Of a DNA stretch of 64,000 bases, positions 53,026 through 61,799 are shown one piece after another. The notes below the pieces were generated by a model, which ran no database searches, was not told the origin of the DNA, and saw nothing but the letters and a program-made list of their open reading frames with translations. The stretch covers positions 2,170,001 to 2,234,000 of the forward strand of contig NZ_CP015839.1 of NCBI RefSeq assembly GCF_001651805.1. The letters run 5' to 3'. The position numbers and the translations under genes were made by a program. Positions within the stretch are counted from its first letter, which is position 1, and every line of letters begins with the position of its first letter. This DNA comes from Marinobacterium aestuarii. Lineage in GTDB: Bacteria; Pseudomonadota; Gammaproteobacteria; Pseudomonadales; Balneatricaceae.

Positions 53026-53903
53026 GCGCCCCATCCCAAGACAATGCCCTGCGCTCGGCGATCTACTGGCGAGCGCTGATTTATAGCGTGCTGATCGTGA
53101 TTGCTGTGATCTACCTAGCGCCGTTGTTTGTGATGGTGGTGACGTCGCTGAAGTCGCTGGACGAGATACGTTCCGGCAACATGATGTCTCTGCCGATCGA
53201 GGTCACTTTCGAGCCCTGGATTCAGGCATGGAGTTCGGCCTGCCTGGGGCTGGAGTGCTCCGGTATTAAGGGTTTTTTCTGGAACAGCATAAAGATGGTG
53301 GTTCCCGCTGTGGCTATATCCGCCGTGCTGGGTGCCTTCAACGGTTATGTGCTGACCAAGTGGCGTTTTCGTGGCCATAACATCATCTTTGGAATGATGT
53401 TGTTTGCCTGTTTCATACCGTTTCAGATCGTCCTGCTTCCTATGTCCCAGGTTCTAGGCTTTCTCGGGCTAGCCAATACGACCTCCGGGCTGGTATTGGT
53501 GCATGTGGTGTACGGGCTGGGCTTTACCACACTGTTTTTCCGTAACTATTACGAAGCCTTTCCGAATGAACTGATTCGGGCGGCGATCATGGACGGCGCA
53601 GGATTTTTTACCATCTTCAAGCGGGTATTGCTGCCGAGTTCCGGTCCGATATTGGTGGTGTCGGTTATCTGGCAGTTCACCAATATTTGGAATGACTTTA
53701 TCTTCGGTGCCTCTTTCGCTTCGGGCGACAGTGCGCCTATTACCGTGGCCCTGAATAACCTGGTCAACAGTTCCACCGGGGTTAAGGAATACAACGTGCA
53801 CATGGCTGCGGCCATTACTGCCGCATTGCCCACCCTGCTGGTGTACGTTGTTGCCGGACGTTACTTTGTACGCGGCCTGATGGCCGGATCAGTGAAAGGA
53901 TAA
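53022..53903 (+). CDS. Sugar ABC transporter permease (MalG/GtsC type)
   Basis: 293 residues, six membrane helices. The LSLKSLDEIRSGNM-like loop after helix 1 (TSLKSLDEIRSGN) and the EAA loop NELIRAAIMDGAGFFTIFKRVLLPSSGP are typical of the MalG branch. It pairs with the preceding permease and the ATPase gene that starts five bases downstream. Confidence 0.9.
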   Translation: MSAPSQDNALRSAIYWRALIYSVLIVIAVIYLAPLFVMVVTSLKSLDEIRSGNMMSLPIEVTFEPWIQAWSSACLGLECSGIKGFFWNSIKMVVPAVAISAVLGAFNGYVLTKWRFRGHNIIFGMMLFACFIPFQIVLLPMSQVLGFLGLANTTSGLVLVHVVYGLGFTTLFFRNYYEAFPNELIRAAIMDGAGFFTIFKRVLLPSSGPILVVSVIWQFTNIWNDFIFGASFASGDSAPITVALNNLVNSSTGVKEYNVHMAAAITAALPTLLVYVVAGRYFVRGLMAGSVKG

Positions 53904-53908
53904 TAATT

Positions 53909-55027
53909 ATGAGCTTTCTGAATATCGACAACGTCATCAAGCATTACCAGGACGTGGAAGTTCTCAAACGCATCAATATAGAAATCAACAAGGGGGACTT
54001 CCTCGTGCTGGTCGGCCCGTCGGGTTGCGGCAAGTCGACATTGCTCAACATGATCGCGGGTCTGGATGAGATCACCGATGGCGAGATCAGTATCAACGGG
54101 CGGGCCATGAAGGGTGTACATCCGTCGAAGCGGGATATTGCCATGGTGTTTCAGTCCTATGCACTGTATCCCAACATGACGGTGGAAAAGAACATCAGCT
54201 TTGGCCTGGAAATGCGTAAGCTGCCTAAATCTGACCGGGACGCCGCCGTGGCAAGGGTGGCCAAGATGCTGCAAATCGAGCCGCTGCTCAAACGCAAGCC
54301 CTCTCAGCTTTCCGGCGGTCAGCGCCAACGCGTGGCCATGGGGCGTGCCCTGGTGCGAGACCCCCAAGTGTTTCTGTTCGATGAGCCACTTTCCAACCTT
54401 GATGCCAAGCTGCGGGTGGACATGCGTACCGAGATCAAGCTACTGCATCAGCGCCTGGGCGCCACCATTGTGTATGTAACCCACGACCAGATTGAAGCCA
54501 TGACCCTGGCGACCAAAATCGCGGTTATGAATGGTGGTGTGGTACAGCAGTTTGGTACGCCGGAAGAGATCTACCATAACCCGGTGAATACCTTTGTTGC
54601 CGGCTTCATGGGGTCGCCGTCAATGAATCTGGTCACCGGCAAGGTGGTCAAGGTTGAAGGCCGGCTGAACTTTGAAATTGATACCGCCGAGGCGGGCCGA
54701 CCGCTGCTGTTACCCGTGGGGCGTGACAACACGGCGGTTGAGAAGTACCTCAATCAGACCGTCACGGTGGGCCTGCGGCCAGAAACCATTACAGACCCTG
54801 AAAGTGCCAACCGCACAGAGGGCGTGATTCATGAGGCCGGGCTGCGGGTGGAGCTGACCGAGCCCACCGGTGCCGACATGTTTGTTGTCACCCATCTGGG
54901 CGGTGTTGAGGTGGTAGGGCGGATGCGCAGCCGAGCTTCCGCCCATGCTGGCAGCGAGGCGCGCTTTGCCTTTGATGTGTCGCAAATCGTCGCCTTCGAT
55001 CTCGCCACCGGCGATCGTATTTGCTAG
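53909..55027 (+). CDS. Sugar ABC transporter ATP-binding protein (MalK/UgpC/GtsD type)
   Basis: 372 residues. Walker A is GPSGCGKSTLL, the signature motif LSGGQRQRVAMGRALVRDP, Walker B VFLFDEPLSNLDAK, and the switch histidine lies in YVTHDQIEAMTLA. The C-terminal regulatory domain (residues ~240-372, TGKVVKVEGRLNFEI, VGLRPETI) is that of MalK-like proteins that drive MalF/MalG-type permeases. Completes the ABC importer. Confidence 0.92.
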   Translation: MSFLNIDNVIKHYQDVEVLKRINIEINKGDFLVLVGPSGCGKSTLLNMIAGLDEITDGEISINGRAMKGVHPSKRDIAMVFQSYALYPNMTVEKNISFGLEMRKLPKSDRDAAVARVAKMLQIEPLLKRKPSQLSGGQRQRVAMGRALVRDPQVFLFDEPLSNLDAKLRVDMRTEIKLLHQRLGATIVYVTHDQIEAMTLATKIAVMNGGVVQQFGTPEEIYHNPVNTFVAGFMGSPSMNLVTGKVVKVEGRLNFEIDTAEAGRPLLLPVGRDNTAVEKYLNQTVTVGLRPETITDPESANRTEGVIHEAGLRVELTEPTGADMFVVTHLGGVEVVGRMRSRASAHAGSEARFAFDVSQIVAFDLATGDRIC

Positions 55028-55040
55028 TCGGAGTCATACA

Positions 55041-56579
55041 GTGGGCAGCAATATCATGGGTGAATCTACGGACTCAGTGTACGACATCGTGATTATCGGT
55101 TCTGGGATCGGCGGTTCAACCCTGCTGAACCGTTTGGCCGACAGCGGCGCCAGGATTCTAATGATAGAGCGGGGTCAGCCGCTGGCCGACTCGGCGGATG
55201 CCAGGGACAGCCAGGCCATCTTTTTTGACGGCCGGTTTCGCCCCCAGGAGCAGTGGCTGGATGGCAACGGCGAGTTGTTCAATCCCGGTAATTACTATTA
55301 CTTGGGTGGTAACTCCAAGTTCTATGGTGCTGTCATGCTGCGCTACCGGGAGGAGGATTTTGGCGAGCTCAAGTTTGACGAGGGTATATCGCCAGCCTGG
55401 CCGTTCGATTATGCACAGCTCGCGCCCTACTACCAGCAGGCCGAAGCTTTGTATCGGGTGCGCGGAAACGAAGGTGAAGACAGCTGCGAACCTTCGGGTG
55501 CCAAGGGCTATGTCGGACCTGCAGTAGCGGATGAGACCGATATTGCTGGGGTGCGGGAGCGTCTGCACAGGGTCGGTGTCAGGCCCTTCAGCCTGCCGTT
55601 GGCACTGGATATCGACCGTTGGCTGGCACGGGGCAATACGCCCTGGGACGCCTTCCCCGATACGGGCTGCGGCAAGATGGATGCCGAGGCTGCGGCCCTG
55701 CGGCCGGTGCTTGAGCATCCCAATGTCACTCTCATGACCGGGGCTAGGGTACGGCGCCTGCATACCGAAGCTGATGGCAAGCGCATCTGTGCGGTGGAAC
55801 TGGAGCGTGATGGCGAGGTGGAGCGGATTCATGCCGGTCTCTTCGTGCTCAGTGCCGGCGCCATCAACAGTGCGGCCATCCTGCTGCGAAGCGCCAACGC
55901 GCAATGTCCCACCGGGCTGGCCAACAGTTCAGACCAGGTGGGCCGCAATTTCATGAACCACAACTGCAGCGCGCTGCTGGCTGTCAATCCGCTGCGCCGC
56001 AATGACAGCGTCTATCAGAAGACGCTGGCCATTAACGACTTTTACCTCTCGGACGGTGAGGGCGGTGGGCCGCTCGGCAATATACAGCTGCTGGGCAAGG
56101 TCGATGGCTGCATGCTCAAGGCCAACGCCAAAGCGGCGCCGCTTTTTGCGATGAACTGGCTGGCGCGCCATTCGGTGGATTGGTACGTCATGAGTGAAGA
56201 CCTGCCATCCCCCGACAGCCGGGTGCGGCTAGATGCAGCCGGGCGCATTGTGCTGGACTGGCGGCGCAGCAACATGCAGGCGCATCGCAAGCTGCTGAAA
56301 AAGGCCAAGGCGGTGATGCGCGCCGCTGGCTATCCGATTGTGCTGAGCCAGCCGTTTGACCGCCGTACGCCGTCGCATCAGTGCGGCACCGTGCGCATCG
56401 GCAATGATCCGGCCAGTGCACCGCTGGACCCGTACTGCCGCAGCTTTGATCATTCAAACCTTTTCGTAATGGACGCCTCCTTCCTGCCGACATCGGCAGC
56501 GGTGAACCCGGCGCTGACCATTGCCGCCCAGGCGTTGCGGGTGGCCGACCATATAAAACTGACGGAGTTGACACAATGA
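55041..56579 (+). CDS. GMC-family sugar oxidoreductase (glucoside 3-dehydrogenase-like)
   Basis: 512 residues if translation starts at the GTG at 55041, which has GGAG seven bases upstream; the ATG at 55056 lacks a ribosome site. FAD-binding motif YDIVIIGSGIGGSTLLNRL, NYYYLGGNSKFYGA and the C-terminal SHQCGTVRIGND and SAAVNPALTIAAQ blocks hold the catalytic His and Asn. This branch resembles FAD-dependent glycoside 3-dehydrogenases and pyranose oxidoreductases more than choline dehydrogenase. No twin-arginine or Sec signal is seen, so it is probably cytosolic. The gene overlaps the SDR gene by four bases. Confidence 0.8.
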   Translation: MGSNIMGESTDSVYDIVIIGSGIGGSTLLNRLADSGARILMIERGQPLADSADARDSQAIFFDGRFRPQEQWLDGNGELFNPGNYYYLGGNSKFYGAVMLRYREEDFGELKFDEGISPAWPFDYAQLAPYYQQAEALYRVRGNEGEDSCEPSGAKGYVGPAVADETDIAGVRERLHRVGVRPFSLPLALDIDRWLARGNTPWDAFPDTGCGKMDAEAAALRPVLEHPNVTLMTGARVRRLHTEADGKRICAVELERDGEVERIHAGLFVLSAGAINSAAILLRSANAQCPTGLANSSDQVGRNFMNHNCSALLAVNPLRRNDSVYQKTLAINDFYLSDGEGGGPLGNIQLLGKVDGCMLKANAKAAPLFAMNWLARHSVDWYVMSEDLPSPDSRVRLDAAGRIVLDWRRSNMQAHRKLLKKAKAVMRAAGYPIVLSQPFDRRTPSHQCGTVRIGNDPASAPLDPYCRSFDHSNLFVMDASFLPTSAAVNPALTIAAQALRVADHIKLTELTQ

Positions 56580-57349
56580 ACGCTACTACTCGGCCGGTGG
56601 CCCTCGTTACTGGCGGTCGCCAGGGCATAGGCCTGGCGATCGTATATAGCCTGGCGGCGGCAGGTTTCGACGTTGCCTTTACCGCACGCAGTACCACCGA
56701 CAGCTGCGGCGAAATTATCGCCGAGTGTGAGAGTCTGGGAGCACGGGCGCAGTACTTCCCCAGCGAGCTGGGTGCTATCGAGGCCCACCAGGCGCTAATC
56801 GAACAGGTGACGGCTTGGGGTGGTGGCCTGGACTGCCTGGTCAACAATGCTGGTGTCGGCACTCTGGTGCGTGGCGATTTGCTGGAGATGCCGCCTGAAT
56901 CGTTCGATCATGTCATGGGTATTAACGCCCGAGGCACCCTGTTTCTGACCCAGGCCGTGGCGCGCTGGATGCTGGCTAATCCGTCACCCCATTACCGCTC
57001 CCTGCTGCTGGTGTCTTCGGTGAGTGCGGAGATGGCCTCGCCTGAGCGCGGTGACTATTGCATGTCCAAGGCGGCACTGGGGATGATGACGAAACTGTTC
57101 GCGCTGCGACTGGCTGCCGATAACATCGGCGTCTTCGAGTTGCGTCCAGGGATTATCAAAACCGGCATGACGGCCGGTGTTTCCGACAAATACGACCGGC
57201 GCATCGCCGAGGGGCTGGTGCCGGCGCTGCGCTGGGGTGAGCCGGGCGACATTGGCCGTGCAGTATTGCCCTTTGCCCGTGGTGACATGGCCTTCGCCAG
57301 TGGCAGCACGCTGCAGCTGGATGGTGGTCTTTCAATTAATCGCTTTTGA
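56576..57349 (+). CDS. Short-chain dehydrogenase/reductase
   Basis: 257 residues: TGGRQGIGLAI cofactor motif, LVNNAGVG, catalytic serine in LVSSVSAE and YCMSKAA active-site Tyr/Lys, and the C-terminal FASGSTLQLDGGLSINRF tail of 3-ketoacyl-reductase-like SDRs. It likely interconverts a keto and a hydroxy group on the pathway intermediate. Tightly packed between the two GMC genes (4-bp overlap upstream, 25-bp gap downstream). Confidence 0.88.
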   Translation: MNATTRPVALVTGGRQGIGLAIVYSLAAAGFDVAFTARSTTDSCGEIIAECESLGARAQYFPSELGAIEAHQALIEQVTAWGGGLDCLVNNAGVGTLVRGDLLEMPPESFDHVMGINARGTLFLTQAVARWMLANPSPHYRSLLLVSSVSAEMASPERGDYCMSKAALGMMTKLFALRLAADNIGVFELRPGIIKTGMTAGVSDKYDRRIAEGLVPALRWGEPGDIGRAVLPFARGDMAFASGSTLQLDGGLSINRF

Positions 57350-57374
57350 AACGAGCAAGGCTCAGGTGTCGCGC

Positions 57375-58964
57375 ATGTACGATTACATCATTACCGGTGG
57401 CGGCTCGGCAGGCTGTGTTCTGGCCAACCGTCTGACGGAAAACCCCGATATCAGGGTGTTGTTGCTGGAAGCCGGCAGCCCGGACTCGAATCCGCTGATC
57501 CATATGCCGGCGGGTTTTGCCAAGCTGACCGGTGAGACGGCAACCTGGGGTTACAGCACGGTACCGCAGAAGCATCTGGATAACCGCGAAGTCTGGTATC
57601 CCCAGGGCCGCGTCATGGGGGGCGGCAGCTCCATCAATGCCCAGGTCTACACCCGCGGGCATGCGCTGGACTACGACGACTGGGCAAGCGAGGAAGGTTG
57701 TGAAGGCTGGTCCTATGCCGAGGTCCTGCCGTATTTTCGCAAGGCCGAAGATAATATCCGCCTGAGCAACGACTACCACGGTACGGACGGGCCGCTGAAA
57801 GTCTCAGACCCTGTGCCCCATGAACTGACCAGCACATTCGTGCGGGCCGCTCAGCAGGCCGGCTTTCCCTATTCATCGGACTTCAATGGCCAGACGCAAG
57901 ACGGGTTTGGTTACTACCAGGTGACCAATCGCGGCGGCAAACGTTGCAGTACGGCGGTGGGCTATATCAAGCCGGCGCTGGGGCGCCCGAACCTGAAGGT
58001 CATCACCAAAGCCCAAGTCAGCCGGATACTGCTGGAGAACAACCGTGCCGTAGGTGTTGAATATCGCAAGCGCGGCAGTAACGAGACACACCGGGCGATG
58101 GCGTCCCGAGAAGTCCTGGTGACCTCCGGTGCCGTTGGCTCGCCCAAGCTGCTCATGTTGTCGGGCATTGGCCCGGCACGGCATCTGCGAGAGGTGGGTA
58201 TCGAGGTGCTGCACGACCTGCCCGCCGTCGGGGAAAATTTCCATGACCACATGGACGTCTTTGTGGTTAGTGAGTGCAGCGGTGATTACAGTTTCGATCG
58301 CTACAAGCCGCTGTACATGAATGCCTGGGCTGGGCTGCAGTATCTGCTATTCAACAGCGGACCGGTGGCCTCGAACCTCTGTGATGGCGGAGGTTTCTGG
58401 TATGCCGACGCCGATGCTCGCTCACCCGATATCCAGTTCCATTTCCTGCCGGGTTCAGGCCTTGAGCATGGTCTGAAGCAAATCCGCAATGGTGTGACGC
58501 TGAATTCGGCCCTGTTGCGGCCCAAAAGCCGCGGCAGTATCCGGCTGCGCTCCAGCGACCCTGAAGCGGCGCCGCTGATCGACCCCAACTTCTGGGCCGA
58601 AGAGTACGATCGCAAGATGTCGGTAGAAGGCTTCAAGCTAGCGCGGGATATCATGGCACAGCCTGCCTTTCGACCCTTTATCAAGCAGGAAACCATGCCG
58701 GGCAGTGAGGCGCGTACCGACGAACAGATCATGGCCTATGCAAGGCGGTACTCAAAAACCGATTATCATCCCGTCGGGGCCTGCAAGATGGGCGCGGCAG
58801 ACGATGATCGCAGTGTGGTGGGGCCAGACCTGCGGGTGCGAGGTATTGACGGCCTGAGGGTCGTCGACTCATCGGTGATGCCCCGGGTGCCGAGCTCCAA
58901 CACCAACGCCCCCACCATCATGATTGCGGAGAAGGCTGCGGACCTGATCAAGGCCACGATGTAA
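57375..58964 (+). CDS. GMC-family oxidoreductase (choline/alcohol dehydrogenase type)
   Basis: 529 residues from ATG 57375, with AGGTG upstream. [65 protein letters not shown] and SSNTNAPTIMIAEKAADL are the classical GMC blocks with the catalytic His and Asn. It is a paralogue of the BetA-like protein at 18 kb, but its place in a sugar operon argues for a sugar, polyol or alcohol substrate. It is the last gene before the terminator at 59077. Confidence 0.85.
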   Translation: MYDYIITGGGSAGCVLANRLTENPDIRVLLLEAGSPDSNPLIHMPAGFAKLTGETATWGYSTVPQKHLDNREVWYPQGRVMGGGSSINAQVYTRGHALDYDDWASEEGCEGWSYAEVLPYFRKAEDNIRLSNDYHGTDGPLKVSDPVPHELTSTFVRAAQQAGFPYSSDFNGQTQDGFGYYQVTNRGGKRCSTAVGYIKPALGRPNLKVITKAQVSRILLENNRAVGVEYRKRGSNETHRAMASREVLVTSGAVGSPKLLMLSGIGPARHLREVGIEVLHDLPAVGENFHDHMDVFVVSECSGDYSFDRYKPLYMNAWAGLQYLLFNSGPVASNLCDGGGFWYADADARSPDIQFHFLPGSGLEHGLKQIRNGVTLNSALLRPKSRGSIRLRSSDPEAAPLIDPNFWAEEYDRKMSVEGFKLARDIMAQPAFRPFIKQETMPGSEARTDEQIMAYARRYSKTDYHPVGACKMGAADDDRSVVGPDLRVRGIDGLRVVDSSVMPRVPSSNTNAPTIMIAEKAADLIKATM

Positions 58965-59076
58965 GGATGGCAGCAGGGGTGAAGGCAAGGGCATAGGCTG
59001 CTCTGCAGGTGGTAACTGCCTTTCCCACGAGGCGTTTATCGGGGCTGTACAGGTCTTGTCCAACCTGCGGAGTTTT

Positions 59077-59107
59077 GCGGCTGACCCACCTGGTCAGCCG
59101 CTTTTTT
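59077..59107 (+). terminator. Terminator at the end of the 45.7-59.0 kb operon
   Basis: A perfect ten-pair stem GCGGCTGACC with its complement around five bases, then six thymines. It lies about 115 bp after the last GMC gene. Confidence 0.92.
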
Positions 59108-59196
59108 ATGTGGGGCGCAGACTAACGGCAGAGCCAGGACGTCGATGAATCACCGGAAATACGTCAACGCCGGCAGCGTCAGCCTGGTTTAGACTT

Positions 59197-60219
59197 TTAT
59201 GCGGGAGGTATAAGACGTGAGGATTCCCGGATCTCCAGTCTGGTGCGAACCAGCTGGTTGGATATGGGACGGTTGCTGTCCTTGAGACGTTTCATCAGGC
59301 TGTCGGCGGCCAATTTGGCCAGCTGGTCGGTAAAAACATGCACGCTGGTTAGGGTTGGGCTCAGCGTAGTGCAGGCTTCGATATCATCAAATCCGGTGAC
59401 GGCGATATCGCGGCCGGCCTTGAGACCGGCGCGATCCAGGCCAAAGGTCACGCCGAAGGCTACTACATCGCTATAGCAGACGAATCCCTGTGGCAGGGCG
59501 CCCTGGCTAATGCGTTGCGCTATGGTGGCATTGGCCACGGTGCGGTTGGGAATACAGGGCAGAATTTCGATATGGTCGTGACTGATGCCGGCTCTGTCTA
59601 TCGCGGCCATAAAGCCGCGCAGACGGTGTTGGAAAACCTTGGTTTCAGGCAACCCGCCCATAAAGGCCAGTCGTGTCATGCCCTGATCGATCAGGTGCTG
59701 GGTCGCGGCCTCGGTACCGGCTTCGGTGTCCGGAGCGATAAAATCAATTTCGTCGCCGTCGATCTGGCGCATAACACTGACCACGGGTACGCCCTTGGCC
59801 AGGTGGGGTGCCAGGTCATCCTGGGTGGTGCCGAACACCGGGCAGATCAGAATGCCCGCAGCACCGTGCTCGCAGAAGGTACGCAGGATTTTTTCCTGCT
59901 GTTTGATGTCTTCCGAGGTGTTGGCCATCATAACGACCAGGCCGAGATCGGTAAAGCAGCGCTCCAGTGCCACCGCGAGCTCGGCAAAGAAAGGGTTTGT
60001 CAGGTCGTTGATAACCATGCCAATCATTTCGGAGGAACGGCGCCGCAGGTTGGCGGCGGTGCGGTTGTAGACATAGCCGAGCTCCTTGGCGGCCTTCATG
60101 ACCTTTTTCTTGGTTTCGGTTTTGAGTTTCGGGCTGTCTTGCAGTGCCAGGGATACTGTGGACTTGGACACGCCAGCGGCCTTGGCCACATCCGGTATGG
60201 TAATGTTGTTTCTGTTCAC
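59197..60219 (-). CDS. LacI-family transcriptional regulator of the catabolic island
   Basis: 340 residues from the GTG at 60217-60219, preceded by GGGGTG; the frame is open to another GTG at 60264 without a ribosome site. The N-terminal helix-turn-helix is ITIPDVAKAAGVSKSTVSLAL, followed by the hinge helix YNRTAANLRR and a periplasmic-binding-like effector domain (IGMVINDLTNPFFAELA, VTGFDDIEACTTLSPTLTSV). Operator-like 14-mers with a central ACGT lie 72 bp upstream of its own start and in the control region at 45.4-45.6 kb, so it probably represses both groups and itself until a pathway sugar binds. Confidence 0.9.
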   Translation of the reverse strand: MNRNNITIPDVAKAAGVSKSTVSLALQDSPKLKTETKKKVMKAAKELGYVYNRTAANLRRRSSEMIGMVINDLTNPFFAELAVALERCFTDLGLVVMMANTSEDIKQQEKILRTFCEHGAAGILICPVFGTTQDDLAPHLAKGVPVVSVMRQIDGDEIDFIAPDTEAGTEAATQHLIDQGMTRLAFMGGLPETKVFQHRLRGFMAAIDRAGISHDHIEILPCIPNRTVANATIAQRISQGALPQGFVCYSDVVAFGVTFGLDRAGLKAGRDIAVTGFDDIEACTTLSPTLTSVHVFTDQLAKLAADSLMKRLKDSNRPISNQLVRTRLEIRESSRLIPPA

Positions 60220-60290
60220 AGGGCACCCCGGTGCAGTAAGTGTGATCGGTGCTTTAGCCAGCACGGGTGGTTGAATTTGGAAGAGTCTTG

Positions 60291-60304
60291 TTGTAACGTT
60301 CTAA
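60291..60304. promoter_or_regulatory. LacI-type operator-like site D
   Basis: TTGTAACGTTCTAA; its reverse complement TTAGAACGTTACAA differs from site E at one base. It lies in the 218-bp gap between the LacI gene and the DUF993 gene, where it can govern both directions. Confidence 0.65.
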
Positions 60305-60437
60305 TTTTGCGATCTTAGCAAATATGGATGCGTGGAACAACCGGCACATCCTTGGCGTGTCGCGCGCTCCTGGGCTCGATTTCCCGGCGTGCGGCATGTT
60401 GCTTCAGGTACTTGTTCTCTATTTCGAGGGGTCATAG

Positions 60438-61607
60438 ATGTCATCAATTTTGCTACCAGCTGTCGATAATAAATTGGAACGTTACAATTTGGTTTCTCAA
60501 GGCTATGGCAGTTACGTGCCATCCGGCTCCTTTTCCCGCACCGTCTATGCCGCGGCCCATGTGGTGGTGAATCCTCTGGCCGAACGTCACCCTGGCGTCT
60601 CGCCTGTGGCGGTGGATTGGGATGCGACGCTGGCCTATCGCGAGCACCTGTGGAGCATGGGATTCAAGGTCGCCGAAGCCATGGACACCGCCCAGCGCGG
60701 CATGGGTGTTGACTGGCCCACGGCACTGGAGTTGGTCAAGCGCAGCCTGGAGCTGGCCCGCGGCATTGAAGGCGCGGATCTGGCCTCGGGTGCCGGCACC
60801 GATCAGCTGACCGACTTCAGAGGCTTGACGCTGGATGACGTCAAGCGCGCTTATATCGAGCAGATCGAGGCGATTGAAGGTGCGGGCGGGCGCATTATCC
60901 TGATGGCGTCGCGGGCGCTGGCCGCTGTAGCCAAGGGGCCGCAGGACTATATATGCCTGTATAACGAACTGATTCAAGGCTGCCGGAATCCGGTGATACT
61001 GCACTGGTTGGGCGACATGTTCGATGGTCAGCTGGCCGGCTACTGGGGCAGCAATGATGTGTGGCAGAACATGGATACGGTGACGGGGATCATCAACGAC
61101 AACGCCGATAAAATCGATGGCATCAAAATCTCGCTGCTGGAAACAGAGTATGAATGTGAACTGCGCAAGCGTTTGCCTGCCGGCGTCAAGATGTTCACCG
61201 GTGATGACTTCAACTACCCGGAGCTGATTGAGGGGGATGGTCAGCACTACTCGCATGGTTTGCTGGGTATTTTCGACCCCATTGCGCCTGTGGCCGCAAA
61301 GGCGCTGGAAGCGCTGGCACTGGGAAACAATGAGCAATACCGCGCCCTGATGCAGCCGACCATCCCGTTGTCGCGCAAGATCTTTGAATCCCCGACCCAG
61401 TTCTACAAGGCCGGCGTGGTATTCATCGCCTGGCTGAACGGTTATCAGGATCACTTCAGCATGGCCGGCGGCATGCAGTCGAGCCGTTCCATCAGTCACT
61501 ATGCTGAAGTTTTTCGCCTGGCGGATAGAGCCGGGGTGCTGAAAGACCCACAGCTCGCCGCACAGCGCATGCAGCAGCTGCTGGCGGTTTATGGCGTCAC
61601 TCAGTAG
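60438..61607 (+). CDS. DUF993 (dihydrodipicolinate synthase/aldolase-like) protein
   Basis: 389 residues from ATG 60438, with GAGGGG six bases upstream. The N-terminal YAAAHVVVNPLAE, VAVDWDATLAYREHLWSMGFKVAEAMDTAQRGMG and the DGIKISLLE segment are DUF993 landmarks. The fold should be a TIM barrel of the DHDPS/NAL class I aldolase type, with K230 in GIKIS as the likely Schiff-base lysine. No reaction is firmly established for the family. An operator-like site lies inside codons 13-17. Placed with TRAP genes downstream and the LacI regulator upstream, it may cleave a keto-sugar intermediate. Confidence 0.85.
   Translation: MSSILLPAVDNKLERYNLVSQGYGSYVPSGSFSRTVYAAAHVVVNPLAERHPGVSPVAVDWDATLAYREHLWSMGFKVAEAMDTAQRGMGVDWPTALELVKRSLELARGIEGADLASGAGTDQLTDFRGLTLDDVKRAYIEQIEAIEGAGGRIILMASRALAAVAKGPQDYICLYNELIQGCRNPVILHWLGDMFDGQLAGYWGSNDVWQNMDTVTGIINDNADKIDGIKISLLETEYECELRKRLPAGVKMFTGDDFNYPELIEGDGQHYSHGLLGIFDPIAPVAAKALEALALGNNEQYRALMQPTIPLSRKIFESPTQFYKAGVVFIAWLNGYQDHFSMAGGMQSSRSISHYAEVFRLADRAGVLKDPQLAAQRMQQLLAVYGVTQ
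60474..60487. promoter_or_regulatory. LacI-type operator-like site E, inside the DUF993 coding region
   Basis: TTGGAACGTTACAA, the consensus-like copy, lies 36 bases into the DUF993 gene and is 183 bp from site D. The overlapped protein segment is at the variable N-terminus, so both functions are compatible. Confidence 0.6.
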
Positions 61608-61799
61608 CGGAGTTTATCCCCGCTCCTTCAGGGGTGGGTTAATGCTTGTTAAAGGATTAACAGCGAATCTGGTGACCTTATGTGTTCGCAGGGTTTTACA
61701 GTTGGATATTCGGGCTATTCGGCTGTGTGAATATGGAGTACATACCCGATCAAGTCAGGCATTTATCAAATGCTAACAATAAAGGAAGGTATTATAAAA

